64,000 nt of DNA from Rhodospirillales bacterium BBD 1991-14 (lineage in GTDB: Bacteria; Pseudomonadota; Alphaproteobacteria; Kiloniellales; Kiloniellaceae), in contig LYSY01000001.1 of the NCBI GenBank assembly GCA_001657395.1, positions 992,001 through 1,056,000 of the forward strand. The letters are read 5' to 3'. The translations under genes were made by a program, and so were the position numbers. The notes beneath the pieces were generated by a model that made no database searches, was not told the DNA's origin, and saw only the letters and a program-made list of their open reading frames with translations. Within the stretch, counting starts at the first letter, position 1. Each line of letters begins with the position of its first letter. Shown here piece by piece: positions 45,121 through 56,347 of this stretch.

Positions 45121-46278
45121 TCAGCCGTCCGAGCGCAGCGTCTCCAGAACGTCACCGTCCAGCGCGATCCGTGATGACTGGATGAACTGGGGCGCTTCGT
45201 CAACCCTGTCAACACCGAAGCTTGCCAGGGCCGGCACCCCGTCCCCGCCGACGACCAGGGGGGCGCGGAACCAAGCCAGCCGGTCGACCAGACCCTGGCG
45301 CAGCAGCGCGGCCCCCAGGTGGCCGCCACCTTCGACAAGAAGGCTGTTCACGCCCTTTTCGGCCAGGCCTTTCAGGACATCGTCCAGCGCGCAGTGTCCG
45401 AAGGCATCCTTGCCGACCTGCAGCACCTCGACGCTGGCATCGGCGTAGGCCCGCAGACGTTCGGGAGGGTTGCCGTCGTGGGTGATGAGAAGGGTCGGCG
45501 CCTGGGCCGCGCGGGCCACCAGGTCGTGGGTCAGCGGCAGCCGGAGCCGGCCGTCGACCACCACCCGCAGCGGCGAGGCGTGCTCCAGCCCGGGCAAACG
45601 CACGTCCAGGCGCGGGTTGTCCAGGACAGCCGTGCCGCTGCCGACCAGAACCGCATCGGCCTGGGCGCGCAGCAGATGGGCACGGCGGCGCGACAACGGC
45701 CCGGTGATCCACTGGCTGTGGCCCTTGTGGGTGGCGATGCGGCCGTCCTGGGAGGTCGCCAGCTTCAGCGTGACGTCTGGCCGCCCCCGCAGCAGGCGGG
45801 AGAAGAAGCCCGCGTTGAGGTCCCGTGCGGCATCCGCGCAAAGGCCGAGGTCGACCGCCACACCGGCCTGGCGCAGCCGGTCCAGACCGCGCCCGCTGAC
45901 CCGAGGATCCGGATCCTCAACGGCAACCACCGCTCTGGCGATCCCGGCCTCGACCAGGGCATCGGCGCAGGGCGGTGTGCGGCCATGATGGGAACAGGGC
46001 TCAAGCGTGACATAGGCCGTCGCGCCGACGGCCTGACCCTGCGCACGGCGCAAGGCTTCGGTTTCCGCATGGGGGCGGCCGCCGGGCTGGGTCCAGCCGC
46101 GGCCGACGATACGGCCCTCCCTGACCAGGACACAGCCGACGGCAGGATTGGGAGCGACCGATCCGAGACCGCGGGCGGCCAAGCCCAAGGCGGCCTCCAT
46201 GAAGGCCCGATCCTGGTCCTGGCCCTGGTTTTGGCCCTGGTTTTGGCCCGGGTCTTGGCGGTCAGTCGTCTCCGTCAC
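45121..46278 (-). CDS. ribD: Bifunctional riboflavin deaminase/reductase RibD
   Basis: A 385-residue enzyme with an N-terminal pyrimidine deaminase (zinc motif [10 protein letters not shown] and [16 protein letters not shown]) and a C-terminal reductase (about 165-385, [32 protein letters not shown]). It performs steps two and three after GTP opening. The family's DxxFM start needs a codon upstream of the ATG at 46200, so the GTG at 46278, overlapping nrdR by 17 bases, is chosen. The N-terminus then contains a Gln-Gly repeat ([13 protein letters not shown]) not typical of RibD. Confidence 0.93.
   Translation of the reverse strand: MTETTDRQDPGQNQGQNQGQDQDRAFMEAALGLAARGLGSVAPNPAVGCVLVREGRIVGRGWTQPGGRPHAETEALRRAQGQAVGATAYVTLEPCSHHGRTPPCADALVEAGIARAVVAVEDPDPRVSGRGLDRLRQAGVAVDLGLCADAARDLNAGFFSRLLRGRPDVTLKLATSQDGRIATHKGHSQWITGPLSRRRAHLLRAQADAVLVGSGTAVLDNPRLDVRLPGLEHASPLRVVVDGRLRLPLTHDLVARAAQAPTLLITHDGNPPERLRAYADASVEVLQVGKDAFGHCALDDVLKGLAEKGVNSLLVEGGGHLGAALLRQGLVDRLAWFRAPLVVGGDGVPALASFGVDRVDEAPQFIQSSRIALDGDVLETLRSDG
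46212..46256. repeat. 12-bp tandem repeat within the ribD 5' end
   Basis: Nearly four copies of a 12-base unit (GGCCCTGGTTTT, read on the plus strand) encode the Gly-Gln-Asn/Asp-Gln run at the start of RibD. The length is likely to vary by slippage in whole-codon steps. Confidence 0.8.
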
Positions 46279-46720
46279 CGAGCTTGCCAACGAACTCCTC
46301 GAAGTCGCGTGCCTCGCGGAAGTTCCTGTAGACCGAGGCAAAGCGCACATAGGCCACCTGATCGAGGTTGGCCAGCGCATCCATCACCAACTCACCGATC
46401 AGCTTGGTCGGAATCTCCGACTCGCCGGAGGATTCCAGACGCCGCACCATGCCGTTGACCACCCGATCGAGACGGTCCGGGTCGACCGGGCGCTTCTGCA
46501 ACGCCAGCGCCATGGAGCGCATCAGCTTGTCCCGGTCGAAGGGCTCGCGCTTGCCCGTCGACTTGACAACGGTCAGCTCGCGCAGTTGCACGCGCTCGAA
46601 AGTGGTGAAACGGGCGCCGCAATTGGGACACTGACGCCGCCGCCGGATCGCCGAGTTGTCTTCTGTAGGTCTTGAGTCCTTGACCTGCGTGTCCTCGTTA
46701 CCGCAAAACGGACAGCGCAT
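46262..46720 (-). CDS. nrdR: Transcriptional repressor NrdR
   Basis: A 152-residue regulator of ribonucleotide reductase genes. An N-terminal zinc ribbon ([17 protein letters not shown], then [14 protein letters not shown]) is followed by an ATP-cone domain ([20 protein letters not shown]). It senses ATP/dATP. The start has AGGGGGAGG just upstream. It precedes ribD, the standard position. Confidence 0.97.
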   Translation of the reverse strand: MRCPFCGNEDTQVKDSRPTEDNSAIRRRRQCPNCGARFTTFERVQLRELTVVKSTGKREPFDRDKLMRSMALALQKRPVDPDRLDRVVNGMVRRLESSGESEIPTKLIGELVMDALANLDQVAYVRFASVYRNFREARDFEEFVGKLGDGDD

Positions 46721-46822
46721 ACCTCCCCCTCTCTCTGGCCCTTCTCTGTGGTCTTCTTTCCCGGGCAGCGCGCTGCTGCCAGGCAGGCGTTCCGCCGCCG
46801 ACCATGTCTCCCGCCGCTACAC

Positions 46823-48139
46823 TCAGATGCTCATGTCGGGGTAGATGGGAAAGCGCGCGCAGAGCGCCCGGACATCGTCACGGACCGCCTGCTCCACCTG
46901 GCCGTTGTCCTCCCCGTTGGCCGAGAGCCCGTCGAGCACGCGCCCGATGAGTGCGCCCACCGTCCGGAACTCCTCGGCCCCGAACCCCCGGGTGGTCGCC
47001 GCCGGCGTCCCCAGGCGGATGCCGGAGGTGACGGTCGGCTTTTCAGGGTCGAAGGGAATGCCGTTCTTGTTGCAGGTTATGCCCGCGCGATCGAGGCTTT
47101 CCTCCGCGACATTCCCGGTCAGTCCCTTCGGGCGCAGGTCGACCAGCATCAGGTGCGTGTCCGTTCCGCCGGTCACGATGTCAAAGCCTTCCGACATCAT
47201 GGCTTCAGCGAGCACTTTCGCATTGTCGGCGACCCGCTGGGAGTAGGCCTTGAACTCCGGCCGCAGCGCCTCACCGAAGGCCGCGGCCTTGGAGGCAATC
47301 GCGTGCATCAGCGGCCCGCCCTGGAGACCGGGAAAAGCGGCCGAGTTGATCTTCTTGCCGAGGTCCGGATCGTTGGAGAGGATCATGCCGCCGCGCCCCG
47401 CCCGCAGCGTCTTGTGGGTCGTTGTCGTGACCACATGGGCATGGAGCAAGGGGCTGGGATGGACGCCGCCGGCCACTAGGCCGGCGAAGTGCGCCATGTC
47501 GACCATGAAGTAGGCGCCGACCTTGTCGGCGATCTCGCGGAAGCGCGCGAAGTCAATGAAACGCGGATAGGCAGAGCCGCCCGCGATGATGAGCTTGGGC
47601 TTGTGCTCCCGGGCCAGACGCTCCACCTCGTCGAAATCGATCAGGCCGTCCTGCCGGCGCACGCCATATTGGACGGCATCGAACCATTTGCCGGAGAGGT
47701 TGGGCTTGGCACCATGGGTCAGGTGGCCGCCGGCGGAGAGCGCCATGCCCATAATGGTATCGCCCGGCTGCAGCAGCGCCAGAGCCACGCACTGGTTGGC
47801 CTGGGCCCCCGAGTGGGGCTGGACATTGGCAAACGCGCAGCCGAAGAGCTGCTTGGCCCGCTTGATCGCGAGTTCCTCGGCCACATCGACATACTCGCAG
47901 CCGCCGTAGTAGCGCCGTCCGGGATAGCCCTCGGCGTACTTGTTGGTGAGAACGGAGCCCTGAGCCTCCAGCACCGCCAGGGAAACGATGTTCTCTGACG
48001 CGATCAGCTCGATCTGCTCCTGCTGCCGGCGCAGCTCTCCGCGAATGGCCTCGGCAAGCTCCGGGTCCGTTTCGCTCAAGCGGGCGGAGAAGAAGGTGTC
48101 CTGCTGCGGCAGGGTTTCAGCGGCATTGGCAGCGGTCAT
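46823..48139 (-). CDS. glyA: Serine hydroxymethyltransferase
   Basis: A 438-residue PLP enzyme converting serine plus THF to glycine and methylene-THF. It has [40 protein letters not shown] and the PLP-lysine motif [16 protein letters not shown]. It lies 31 bases downstream of rpiB and 102 bases upstream of nrdR, the usual order. No glycine riboswitch is visible in the short leader. Confidence 0.98.
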   Translation of the reverse strand: MTAANAAETLPQQDTFFSARLSETDPELAEAIRGELRRQQEQIELIASENIVSLAVLEAQGSVLTNKYAEGYPGRRYYGGCEYVDVAEELAIKRAKQLFGCAFANVQPHSGAQANQCVALALLQPGDTIMGMALSAGGHLTHGAKPNLSGKWFDAVQYGVRRQDGLIDFDEVERLAREHKPKLIIAGGSAYPRFIDFARFREIADKVGAYFMVDMAHFAGLVAGGVHPSPLLHAHVVTTTTHKTLRAGRGGMILSNDPDLGKKINSAAFPGLQGGPLMHAIASKAAAFGEALRPEFKAYSQRVADNAKVLAEAMMSEGFDIVTGGTDTHLMLVDLRPKGLTGNVAEESLDRAGITCNKNGIPFDPEKPTVTSGIRLGTPAATTRGFGAEEFRTVGALIGRVLDGLSANGEDNGQVEQAVRDDVRALCARFPIYPDMSI

Positions 48140-48170
48140 TGGCGCTCGCGTCTCCTGGCGGAAGGGGAAT

Positions 48171-48608
48171 TCAACCCAGTTTGGTGACCCGCCGGGCGTG
48201 GCGGTCGCCGGCGAACTCGGTGTTGAGAAAGGTGTGCAGGCAATCCTTGGCCACGACCTCGCCGATCAGGCGCGCGCCCAGGGCAAGGACGTTGGCGTCG
48301 TTGTGCTCCCGGCAGAGCCGGGCCGAGGTTTCGTCGTGACAGAGCGCCGCGCGGACCCCGGGATGCCGGTTGGCGGCGATCGAGATCCCGATCCCGGTGC
48401 CGCAGACCACAACGCCGCAATCGGCCTTGCCGGAGGTCACGGCCTCCGCGACCGCCTTGCCGAAGTCGGGATAGTCGACCGACGTAGAGGCGTCGTCGGT
48501 GCCCAGGTCCGACACGTCGTAGCCGGTACTCCGCAGTTCGTCCACCAGCTTCGCCTTGAGGTCAAAACCGGCGTGATCGGCCGCAATTGCGATCGATTTC
48601 GGCACCAT
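48171..48608 (-). CDS. rpiB: Ribose-5-phosphate isomerase B
   Basis: A 145-residue RpiB/LacAB isomerase. It begins with [20 protein letters not shown] and has [53 protein letters not shown] and [10 protein letters not shown]. The catalytic Cys is in VVCGTGIG. The ATG at 48608 starts the conserved fold. Confidence 0.96.
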   Translation of the reverse strand: MVPKSIAIAADHAGFDLKAKLVDELRSTGYDVSDLGTDDASTSVDYPDFGKAVAEAVTSGKADCGVVVCGTGIGISIAANRHPGVRAALCHDETSARLCREHNDANVLALGARLIGEVVAKDCLHTFLNTEFAGDRHARRVTKLG

Positions 48609-48792
48609 GGTCCTCGATTGCCCATCCAGTCCGGAAAACCGGCGGACCCTACCATATGTCGCCGTCGCGTGAAAAGCCGCCACAAGGTCTCGCGGCGGCG
48701 TAATCTGTGGATTCGGTGTCGCCTGGGCGCCAAAGGCGCCGAAGGGTCGCCTGAACGACAAAGGCGCCGGCGCAAAGCGCCGACGGGACCGA

Positions 48793-49002
48793 CTAGGCGA
48801 TCAAACCGCCGCGCTGACCGTCGGCCCGTTTCTTGAGAACGTATTCGAGCTTCCGCGCCGCCAGGCGTTCCAGTTGGACCTGCCCGGCCGAAGGCGGCCC
48901 GACAATGGACACCTCAGCCGAGGTCATGGTGTCGACGGCGGAGACCTTCACGTAGCCTCCCACCCTCTGGAACTCGAAGATAATTTCGCGGGTCTGCTGC
49001 AT
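48793..49002 (-). CDS. Small DUF6898-like protein
   Basis: A 69-residue protein. It has [20 protein letters not shown], then [20 protein letters not shown] and [11 protein letters not shown], which matches the small alphaproteobacterial DUF6898 family as I recall it. The ATG at 49002 is chosen to fit that family; an upstream ATG at 49020 adds six residues. Function unknown. It is divergent from the glutaryl-CoA dehydrogenase gene. Confidence 0.8.
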   Translation of the reverse strand: MQQTREIIFEFQRVGGYVKVSAVDTMTSAEVSIVGPPSAGQVQLERLAARKLEYVLKKRADGQRGGLIA

Positions 49003-49208
49003 CTTTCTATTCTCAATCATTCTTGGCAAACAAACCCTTAACACCGCTTCATGTCTTCCTGATGACAGCGGACCAGGGTCCATCCATCCCTGCATATAAC
49101 CGCATGCCAATCTTCCAGGAACCCTCCGCAGGCGGCTTTCTGGCCCCCGGGATCTGCGCTATATCTGAACTCATAAGTCTTCCCCCGATGGAAAAGGACC
49201 GATATCCC

Positions 49209-50432
<1,224 letters not shown>

Positions 50433-50462
50433 GGTCTCTTTCGGGGGGCCAAAAAGCAAAGC

Positions 50463-50490
50463 AGCCCCGGCCGCGATGGCGGCCGGGGCT
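50463..50490. terminator. Terminator between convergent genes
   Basis: A 12-bp perfect stem AGCCCCGGCCGC / GCGGCCGGGGCT with a 4-base loop. On the minus strand it is followed by GCTTTGCTTTTTGG, so it ends the MarR-type gene and may also end the dehydrogenase transcript. Confidence 0.85.
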
Positions 50491-50546
50491 TAGCTTTATG
50501 CGAAGGGCAATACCGTTCGGCCCAGCGGGCCGGGGGTACGAAGCAG

Positions 50547-51014
50547 CTAGGCGGCGCTCAGATTGCGCGCCATGCTGGCCGGGGTCGACCAGAACTGCTG
50601 CACGCGCCGCAGGGCGTGATTGGCGGCGTCCAGCCCTTCCTCCGACAGCTGGCCTTCGGTCAACTGCGTGGCGTGCTGATCGAACAGCGTCGAGATGCTG
50701 CGATAGACCGCAATACCCTTTTCGGAGGCCCTTACGTGGAAGGACCGGCGGTCATGGGGCGAGCGCTCCTGAATCAGGTAGCCGTGCTCGACCATCTTCT
50801 TCACGTTGTAGGAGACGTTTGAGCCCAGGTAGTAGCCGCGCTGGGTCAGTTCGCCGATCGACAGCTCTTCGTCGCCGATGTTGAAAAGAATGAGAGCCTG
50901 AACGTTGTTCAGGTCGCGGACGCCCTGGCGGTCGAGGTCAGCCTTGATGACTTCAAGACACTGACGGTGCAGCCTCTCCACCAGGCTGATCAGGTCAAGA
51001 TACTTCGACTTCAC
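50547..51014 (-). CDS. MarR-family regulator, LdtR/PetP-like
   Basis: A 155-residue winged-helix protein. It has LISLVERLHRQCLEVIKADL, DLNNVQALILFNIGDEELSI, GELTQRGYYLGSNVSYNVKK, MVEHGYLIQERSPHDRRSFH. The segment RGYYLGSNVSYN is nearly identical to LdtR/PetP-type alphaproteobacterial regulators, which control envelope or electron-transport genes. It stands alone with a 200-base AT-richer region upstream that should hold its promoter. Confidence 0.9.
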   Translation of the reverse strand: MKSKYLDLISLVERLHRQCLEVIKADLDRQGVRDLNNVQALILFNIGDEELSIGELTQRGYYLGSNVSYNVKKMVEHGYLIQERSPHDRRSFHVRASEKGIAVYRSISTLFDQHATQLTEGQLSEEGLDAANHALRRVQQFWSTPASMARNLSAA

Positions 51015-51214
51015 GATTCCCTCGCATAGCTCTTTGATTGGAAGCCTCTTGGCATTCCTACAAGGCTAACGGGAAGCCTGTTAAACTTTACTTAACAGAT
51101 GAGGGATTTATCTTATTGATTAATATGGATTTTTAGTCGCGCGCCGCTGATTGCCACAGGCCTCAGAGGCTCAGGAGCCGGGGGTTTCCTGCCATTCCGG
51201 AACGGCCATCCGGA

Positions 51215-52111
51215 TCAAACCTCGGGTTTACCTTCGATCAGCTTGATGATCGCCGAATAGTCGAGTCCGCCGTGACCGGCATTGACGAAAAGCGTGTAAA
51301 GGGCCGCCGCTTCGGCGCCCAGGGGCGTTGCCGCCCCGGCGTGATTGGCAGCGCTCTGCGCCAGCTTCAGGTCCTTGTGCATCATCGCAGCAGCAAAGCC
51401 GGGCTGGTAATCCCGATTGGCCGCCGCGGTCTCGACGAGCCCGGGAACCGGGTTGTGATTGAGCATCGCCCAACAGGATCCTGAGGCCGCGGAACTGATG
51501 TCGAAGAGGTCCTTCGGATCGAGCCCCAACTTCCTCCCCAGAGCAAAGGCCTCGGAAATGGCGATCATGGAGATGCCGAGGATCATGTTGTTGCAGATCT
51601 TGGCGGCCTGACCGTTGCCGGCCCCGCCGGCATGGACGATGTTGCGTCCCATGATTTCGAGACAGCCCTTGGCTCTGTCGAAGGCTGCCGTCTCTCCGCC
51701 GACCATGAATGTCAGCGTACCGGCCTCCGCCCCGGCAACGCCGCCGGAGACGGGCGCATCGATCATCGCATGCCCCTTCGCAGAGGCTTCGCCATGCACC
51801 TCCCGCGCTGTCGCCACATCGATGGTGGAGCAATCGATGAAAAGGCTGTCGGCACCGGCGCGGGCCAGAAGGCCGTCCGGCCCTGTGTAGACGGAGCGCA
51901 CGTGCTCACCGGCGGGCAGCATGGTGACGATCGTGTCGGCCCCTTCCAGAAGTCCGCTCTGCTCCGCCACCACCGAAAGCCCGGCCGCTGCCGCGGCGTC
52001 CCGCGCGGCTGCAACGACGTCGAAGCCGACAACCTCGTGCCCGGCCGCCAAGAGGTTCTTCGCCATCGGCAATCCCATGTTGCCCAGGCCAAGAAATCCG
52101 ATCCGCGCCAT
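51215..52111 (-). CDS. mmsB: 3-hydroxyisobutyrate dehydrogenase
   Basis: A 298-residue beta-hydroxyacid dehydrogenase. It has the NAD motif GFLGLGNMGLPMAKNLLAAG, the substrate loop DAPVSGGVAGAEAGTL and the catalytic Lys in NGQAAKICNNMI. It converts 3-hydroxyisobutyrate to methylmalonate semialdehyde in valine breakdown. It is third in a run with the hydrolase and dehydrogenase upstream, which supports that role. Confidence 0.95.
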   Translation of the reverse strand: MARIGFLGLGNMGLPMAKNLLAAGHEVVGFDVVAAARDAAAAAGLSVVAEQSGLLEGADTIVTMLPAGEHVRSVYTGPDGLLARAGADSLFIDCSTIDVATAREVHGEASAKGHAMIDAPVSGGVAGAEAGTLTFMVGGETAAFDRAKGCLEIMGRNIVHAGGAGNGQAAKICNNMILGISMIAISEAFALGRKLGLDPKDLFDISSAASGSCWAMLNHNPVPGLVETAAANRDYQPGFAAAMMHKDLKLAQSAANHAGAATPLGAEAAALYTLFVNAGHGGLDYSAIIKLIEGKPEV

Positions 52112-52163
52112 CTCTTCCTCCCCTTTGATTGCTTTGTCTTATGCCGGCTTTGTGTGCCGCCCC

Positions 52164-53228
52164 CTACGGGAACGTCAGGTCGCGATCGCCCAGCGGCCGG
52201 AAATGGGCCTCCACCGCTTCGGCGGTCACGTCGGGCAGGGTTGCCGGTTTCCACTTCGGCTGATTGTCCTTATCGACCAGCACCGCGCGAATACCTTCGT
52301 AGAAGTCGGCCCCGGCCATGAATGCCTGGCTCAGTCGGTACTCGTCGACCATGGCGCTATCAAAGTCCATGCCCTCCCCGCGCGTCACCTGCGCAAAGGT
52401 CACCTTCAGACTGGTCGGAGACTGGCGGCGGATGATCTTCGCGACCTTGGCCGGCCAGTCGCCGGCTTCCGCATCCAGAGCCTCCAGGATCTCTTCGACC
52501 GAGGGGGCTGCGAAGCAGCGATCGATCAGCGCGCGATGATCGGACAGCGCGGCGGCGGCGGGTTCTGCCTTGAAACCCTCGATGACGGCGTCGACGACGG
52601 CCTCGGGCTCGGCGCCCTCCCAGTCCGCCGCAGCGAAGGCCTCGCGCAGGGCCGGAATCCTGTCGCCGTCGACGAAGTCGGTGGCAAGGCCGCAGTAGAG
52701 CGCGTCCGCGGCATCCAGCCGCCAGCCGGTCAGCGCCAGAAAGAGGCCAAGCTTGCCGGGAAGCCGGGGCAGGAAGTAGGTGCCCCCGACGTCGGGGAAG
52801 AGCCCGATCCCGGTTTCCGGCATCGCCAGCATGGTCCGCTCCGTCGCCACGCGGTGGCTGCCGTGGACCGAGAGGCCGACCCCGCCCCCCATGGTGATGC
52901 CGTCGATCAGCGCCACATAGGGTTTTGGAAAAACATGGATCATCCGGTTGAGCCGATACTCCTCCCGGAAGAACGCGCGCGTCAGGTCGCCGCCGTTCCG
53001 CCCGGCCTCATAGACCGCCCGGACATCCCCGCCGGCGCAGAAGGCCCGCTCGCCCGCACCGCTGATCACCACGGCCTTGATGTCCGAAGCGGTCCGCCAG
53101 GCCTCCAGGCGCGGCATCATCGCGTGAATCATTTCCAGGGTGAGCGCGTTCAGCGCCTTCGGCCGGTTCAGCGTTATGAACCCGGTCCCGCCCTTCTCCT
53201 CGAACTCGATCTCGCTGCCCTCAGTCAT
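52164..53228 (-). CDS. 3-hydroxyisobutyryl-CoA hydrolase (enoyl-CoA hydratase family)
   Basis: A 354-residue crotonase. It has FITLNRPKALNALTLEMIHA, SGAGERAFCAGGDVRAVYEA, DGITMGGGVGLSVHGSHRVA and MPETGIGLFPDVGGTYFLPR, the hydrolase-type signature (E-T-G-I-G-LFPDVG). It frees 3-hydroxyisobutyrate from its CoA ester. It lies between the dehydrogenase genes of the valine pathway. Confidence 0.94.
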   Translation of the reverse strand: MTEGSEIEFEEKGGTGFITLNRPKALNALTLEMIHAMMPRLEAWRTASDIKAVVISGAGERAFCAGGDVRAVYEAGRNGGDLTRAFFREEYRLNRMIHVFPKPYVALIDGITMGGGVGLSVHGSHRVATERTMLAMPETGIGLFPDVGGTYFLPRLPGKLGLFLALTGWRLDAADALYCGLATDFVDGDRIPALREAFAAADWEGAEPEAVVDAVIEGFKAEPAAAALSDHRALIDRCFAAPSVEEILEALDAEAGDWPAKVAKIIRRQSPTSLKVTFAQVTRGEGMDFDSAMVDEYRLSQAFMAGADFYEGIRAVLVDKDNQPKWKPATLPDVTAEAVEAHFRPLGDRDLTFP

Positions 53229-53260
53229 ACAGTCCCGTCACCTATCCTGATCCCGTTGCA

Positions 53261-54400
53261 TCACTCACCAAGCAGCCTGCGCGCGATGATGACCCGCATG
53301 ATCTCGTTGGTGCCCTCCAGGATCTGGTGGACACGCACGTCGCGCAGAAAGCGCTCGACCGGGTACTCGCGGATGTAGCCATAGCCGCCATGCAGCTGCA
53401 GGGCGTCGTTGCAGATATCGAAGGCCGCATCCGTTGCATAGCGCTTGGCCATGGCGCAGTGCAGGGTCTTGTCGGGGGCGCCTTCGTCCAACATGGCCGC
53501 CGCCCGCCAGACCATCAGCCGGGCCGCCTCCAGCCGGGTCGCCATGTCGGCGTACTTGAACTGGAGGGCCTGGAACCGGTCGAGGGTCTTTCCGAACTGA
53601 CGGCGCATCGTCATGTGCTCGTGGGCGGCCTCCAGACAGGCCCTGGCACCGCCCAGCGAACAGGCGCCGATGTTCACGCGCCCGCCGTCGAGGCCCATCA
53701 TCGCGAACTTGAAGCCCTCGCCCTCGCTGCCCAGCAGGTTGGCGGCGGGCACCCGGGCATCTTCGAAGACCACGGCAGCGGTCGGCTGGCTGTTCCAGCC
53801 GAGCTTCTTTTCCTGCTTGCCGAACGAGAGCCCTTCCGTTTCCTTCGGAACGACAAGAGCCGAGATCCCTGCCGGCCCGTCGCCGCCGGTGCGGCACATG
53901 ACGACGTAGACATCGCTGGCGCCGCCGCCGGAGATAAAGGCCTTCGAGCCGTTGAGGACATAGTGATCGCCGTCTTTGCGCGCGGCGGTCTTCAGCGAAG
54001 CCGCGTCGGAACCCGAGCCGGGTTCGGTGAGGCAGTAGCTGCCGAAGTGCTCCATGGTCAGCAGCTTCGGCAGAAAGCGCTCCCGCAGGGCGTCGCCGGC
54101 AAAGCTGTCGATCATCCAGGCGACCATGTTGTGGATCGACATGTAGGCAGCGGTCGACACGCAGGCCGCGGCCAGTTCCTCGAAGATCAACGCCGCATCA
54201 AAACGGGTCAGCCCCGAGCCGCCCGACCCCTCACGCACGTAGATGCCGGCCAGCCCCAGGGCGGCCGCCTTGCGCAGGGTCTCGACCGGAAACTCGCAGT
54301 CCTCATCCCAGCGCGCCGCGTGGGGCGCCATCTCCTCGGCCGCGAACTGGCGGGCCATGTCCTGAAAGGCGCGCTGTTCATCGTTGAGATTGAAGGACAT
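53261..54400 (-). CDS. Acyl-CoA dehydrogenase, isobutyryl-CoA dehydrogenase type
   Basis: A 379-residue flavoenzyme. It has [40 protein letters not shown], the FAD segment [20 protein letters not shown] and [14 protein letters not shown]. It oxidises isobutyryl-CoA (or a similar branched acyl-CoA) to the enoyl-CoA. First gene of the three-gene valine operon; the spacing to the hydrolase is 32 bases. Confidence 0.93.
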   Translation of the reverse strand: MSFNLNDEQRAFQDMARQFAAEEMAPHAARWDEDCEFPVETLRKAAALGLAGIYVREGSGGSGLTRFDAALIFEELAAACVSTAAYMSIHNMVAWMIDSFAGDALRERFLPKLLTMEHFGSYCLTEPGSGSDAASLKTAARKDGDHYVLNGSKAFISGGGASDVYVVMCRTGGDGPAGISALVVPKETEGLSFGKQEKKLGWNSQPTAAVVFEDARVPAANLLGSEGEGFKFAMMGLDGGRVNIGACSLGGARACLEAAHEHMTMRRQFGKTLDRFQALQFKYADMATRLEAARLMVWRAAAMLDEGAPDKTLHCAMAKRYATDAAFDICNDALQLHGGYGYIREYPVERFLRDVRVHQILEGTNEIMRVIIARRLLGE

Positions 54401-54633
54401 GGGAACCCCGCAGGAGGACGCAGAGAGGCAGAGGACGGAACGGCGGCGATGATAGGGCCGGTCCGCGTTCTGTCAATCGGCCTCGGGGCTGGGCCGGACG
54501 GGCGCCACGGCTCGGGCAAATCCACCCCGGGGATCGCTGCCCGGCCGGGACCGGGTTCCCTCAAGGGTTGAAGGGTGTGAGGGCGGATTACGGTCCTTGC
54601 AGAAGAGGCTCCCGGCCTGGCAGGACAAGGCGC

Positions 54634-54662
54634 TTGACATTGGGCCGGCTTCGTCGTTCTTT
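54634..54662 (+). promoter_or_regulatory. Promoter of the riboswitch-led metY-type gene
   Basis: A perfect -35 TTGACA is followed after 17 bases by a weaker -10 TTCTTT. Transcription would start near 54669-54671, exactly at the base of the first SAM-II-like stem, which fits the short leaders of SAM-II transcripts. The preceding part of this 514-base gap (54401-54633) shows no other element I can support. Confidence 0.6.
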
Positions 54663-54670
54663 GCTGGTCC

Positions 54671-54726
54671 AGCGCCGATTTGGTCTCAGCTTGCGGGCGC
54701 TCAAGAAATGCGGCTAAACGAGTGGT
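54671..54726 (+). promoter_or_regulatory. SAM-II-like riboswitch aptamer 1
   Basis: P1 pairs AGCGCC (54671-54676) with GGCGCT (54696-54701). The loop and tail hold the SAM-II core in order: GATTTG, then CTTGC, then AAGAAATGCGGCTAAA. The arrangement aligns closely with the metX SAM-II aptamer (same GATTT...TTGC...GCGC...AAATG.GCTAAA order). A short pseudoknot CTC (54685-54687) with GAG (54720-54722) is possible. It sits just before an intrinsic terminator, so it would stop transcription when S-adenosylmethionine is high. Confidence 0.72.
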
Positions 54727-54727
54727 G

Positions 54728-54759
54728 AAAACCGCCCGGGTCAGCCGCGGCGGTTTTTT
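54728..54759 (+). terminator. Attenuator terminator between the two aptamers
   Basis: A stem AAAACCGCC / GGCGGTTTT with a 12-base loop and a run of six T. The bases CGCCCG (54733-54738) in the left arm could instead pair with CGGGCG (54694-54699) in the 3' half of aptamer 1, an antiterminator. SAM-bound aptamer 1 would therefore favour termination (inference). Confidence 0.8.
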
Positions 54760-54796
54760 GCTGAGATCGGTACGTGGCCTGACCCTCCCAAGGGGT

Positions 54797-54868
54797 TCGC
54801 GGTGATTTGAGGGGTAGCTTGCTCCGCGTCAACAAAGGCTAAAAATCCACTCCTGGGTGGGCCCCTCT
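54797..54868 (+). promoter_or_regulatory. SAM-II/SAM-V-like riboswitch aptamer 2 with extra hairpin
   Basis: P1 pairs CGCGG (54798-54802) with CCGCG (54824-54828). The core GATTTG, GCTTGC and CAACAAAGGCTAAAA is present in SAM-II order. The pseudoknot pairs GAGGGG (54809-54814) with CCCCTC (54862-54867), six base pairs. A small hairpin CCAC/GTGG (54847-54860) is inserted between GCTAAA and the pseudoknot strand. No terminator follows; it ends about 46 bases before the start codon, so control of translation is more likely. Confidence 0.75.
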
Positions 54869-54914
54869 GGGAGATAACATCTTAAGACGACCGAAAGACC
54901 ACGAGGGCCCAGAC

Positions 54915-56240
54915 ATGACCGATTCCCCGAAGAAGACGCTGAACCCGGAAACCCTGGCGCTGCACGCCGGTTACCGCAGCGACCCGCACACCGGCTCCGT
55001 CGCCGTCCCCATCTATCAGACCACGTCCTACGAGTTCCAGGACACGGATCACGCGGCCAACCTCTTCGCGCTGAAGGAGCTTGGCAACATCTACACGCGG
55101 ATCATGAACCCGACCTGCGACGTGCTGGAGCAGCGGGTTACGGCGATCGAGGGTGGCGCCGCCGCGCTGGCGGTCTCCTCGGGCCAGGCCGCCTCCGCCA
55201 TCGCCATCCAGAACATTGCCCGCTCCGGCGACAATATCGTCAGCTCGACCGACCTCTATGGCGGCACCTGGAACCTCTTCGCCAACACCCTGAACACCTT
55301 TGGCATCGAGGTGCGCTTCGTCGACCCGAGCGATCCGGAGAATTTCCGCCGCGCCACCGACGAACGGACGCGCGCCTACTACGCCGAGACCCTGCCCAAC
55401 CCGAAGCTGGTCGTCTTTCCGATCGGCGAGGTGGCCGCCATCGGCAACGAGCTGGGCGTGCCGTTGATCGTCGATAACACGGCCGCCCCCGTCATCTGCC
55501 AGCCCTTCAAGCACGGTGCCCACATCGTCGTTTACTCGACGACCAAGTACATCGGTGGACACGGAACCTCCATCGGCGGCCTCCTGGTCGACGGCGGCAC
55601 CTTCGATTGGGAAAAGCATGGGGAGCGCTTTCCGCTGCTGACCCAGCCGGACCCCAGCTACCACGGCGCCGTCTGGACCGAAGCCGCCAAGCCGCTGGGG
55701 CCCATCGCCTACATCCTGAAGGCAAGGGTCACGCTGCAACGCGATCTCGGCTATGCCATGAGCCCCTTCAACGCCTTCCAGTTCATTCAGGGCCTGGAGA
55801 CCCTGCCGCTGCGCATCCGCGAGCACAGCCGCAACGGCGCACGTGTGGCGGAGTTCCTGCAAAGCCACGCGGACGTGACGAACGTCATCCATCCCTCGCT
55901 GCAGGACGGCGAGAACCGACGCCGGGCCGATGCCTATCTGAGCGGCGGCTACGGCGGCCTCGTCGGCTTCGAACTGGCCGGCGGCAAGGAGGCCGGGCGC
56001 CGCTTCATCGACTCCCTGAACCTCTTCTACCATGTCGCCAACATCGGCGACGCGCGCAGCCTGGCGATCCACCCGGCGACGACGACCCATTCGCAGCTTG
56101 CCCCGGAAGAGCAGCTTGCGACGGGTGTGACGGACGGCTACGTGCGCCTCTCCATCGGGATCGAACACATCGACGACATTCTCGCCGACCTCGACCAGGC
56201 GCTGACGGCCGTACGCGGTTCCGCCGCTGCGGCAGAGTAG
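54915..56240 (+). CDS. metY: O-acetylhomoserine aminocarboxypropyltransferase (sulfhydrylase), copy 2
   Basis: A 441-residue PLP enzyme. It begins with [20 protein letters not shown] and has [20 protein letters not shown], then [20 protein letters not shown] (PLP lysine) and [20 protein letters not shown]. It makes homocysteine directly from O-acetylhomoserine and sulphide. The leader with two SAM aptamers shows that it is repressed by the end-product SAM. It is clearly diverged from the copy at 23802, which has no such leader. Confidence 0.95.
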   Translation: MTDSPKKTLNPETLALHAGYRSDPHTGSVAVPIYQTTSYEFQDTDHAANLFALKELGNIYTRIMNPTCDVLEQRVTAIEGGAAALAVSSGQAASAIAIQNIARSGDNIVSSTDLYGGTWNLFANTLNTFGIEVRFVDPSDPENFRRATDERTRAYYAETLPNPKLVVFPIGEVAAIGNELGVPLIVDNTAAPVICQPFKHGAHIVVYSTTKYIGGHGTSIGGLLVDGGTFDWEKHGERFPLLTQPDPSYHGAVWTEAAKPLGPIAYILKARVTLQRDLGYAMSPFNAFQFIQGLETLPLRIREHSRNGARVAEFLQSHADVTNVIHPSLQDGENRRRADAYLSGGYGGLVGFELAGGKEAGRRFIDSLNLFYHVANIGDARSLAIHPATTTHSQLAPEEQLATGVTDGYVRLSIGIEHIDDILADLDQALTAVRGSAAAAE

Positions 56241-56347
56241 TGCCGGGGTAGCGTTCGGGCACCATCATCGAGGCGGGTTTTCCGGACCGCATTGGTCCGG
56301 AAATCCGTCCGGTGATCAGATTCCAGACGAAGGAAAGCGACGCGACC

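Noticed and set aside
48140-48170. Possible glycine riboswitch before glyA
   Set aside because: The gap is only 31 bases; there is no room for the aptamer and no motif.
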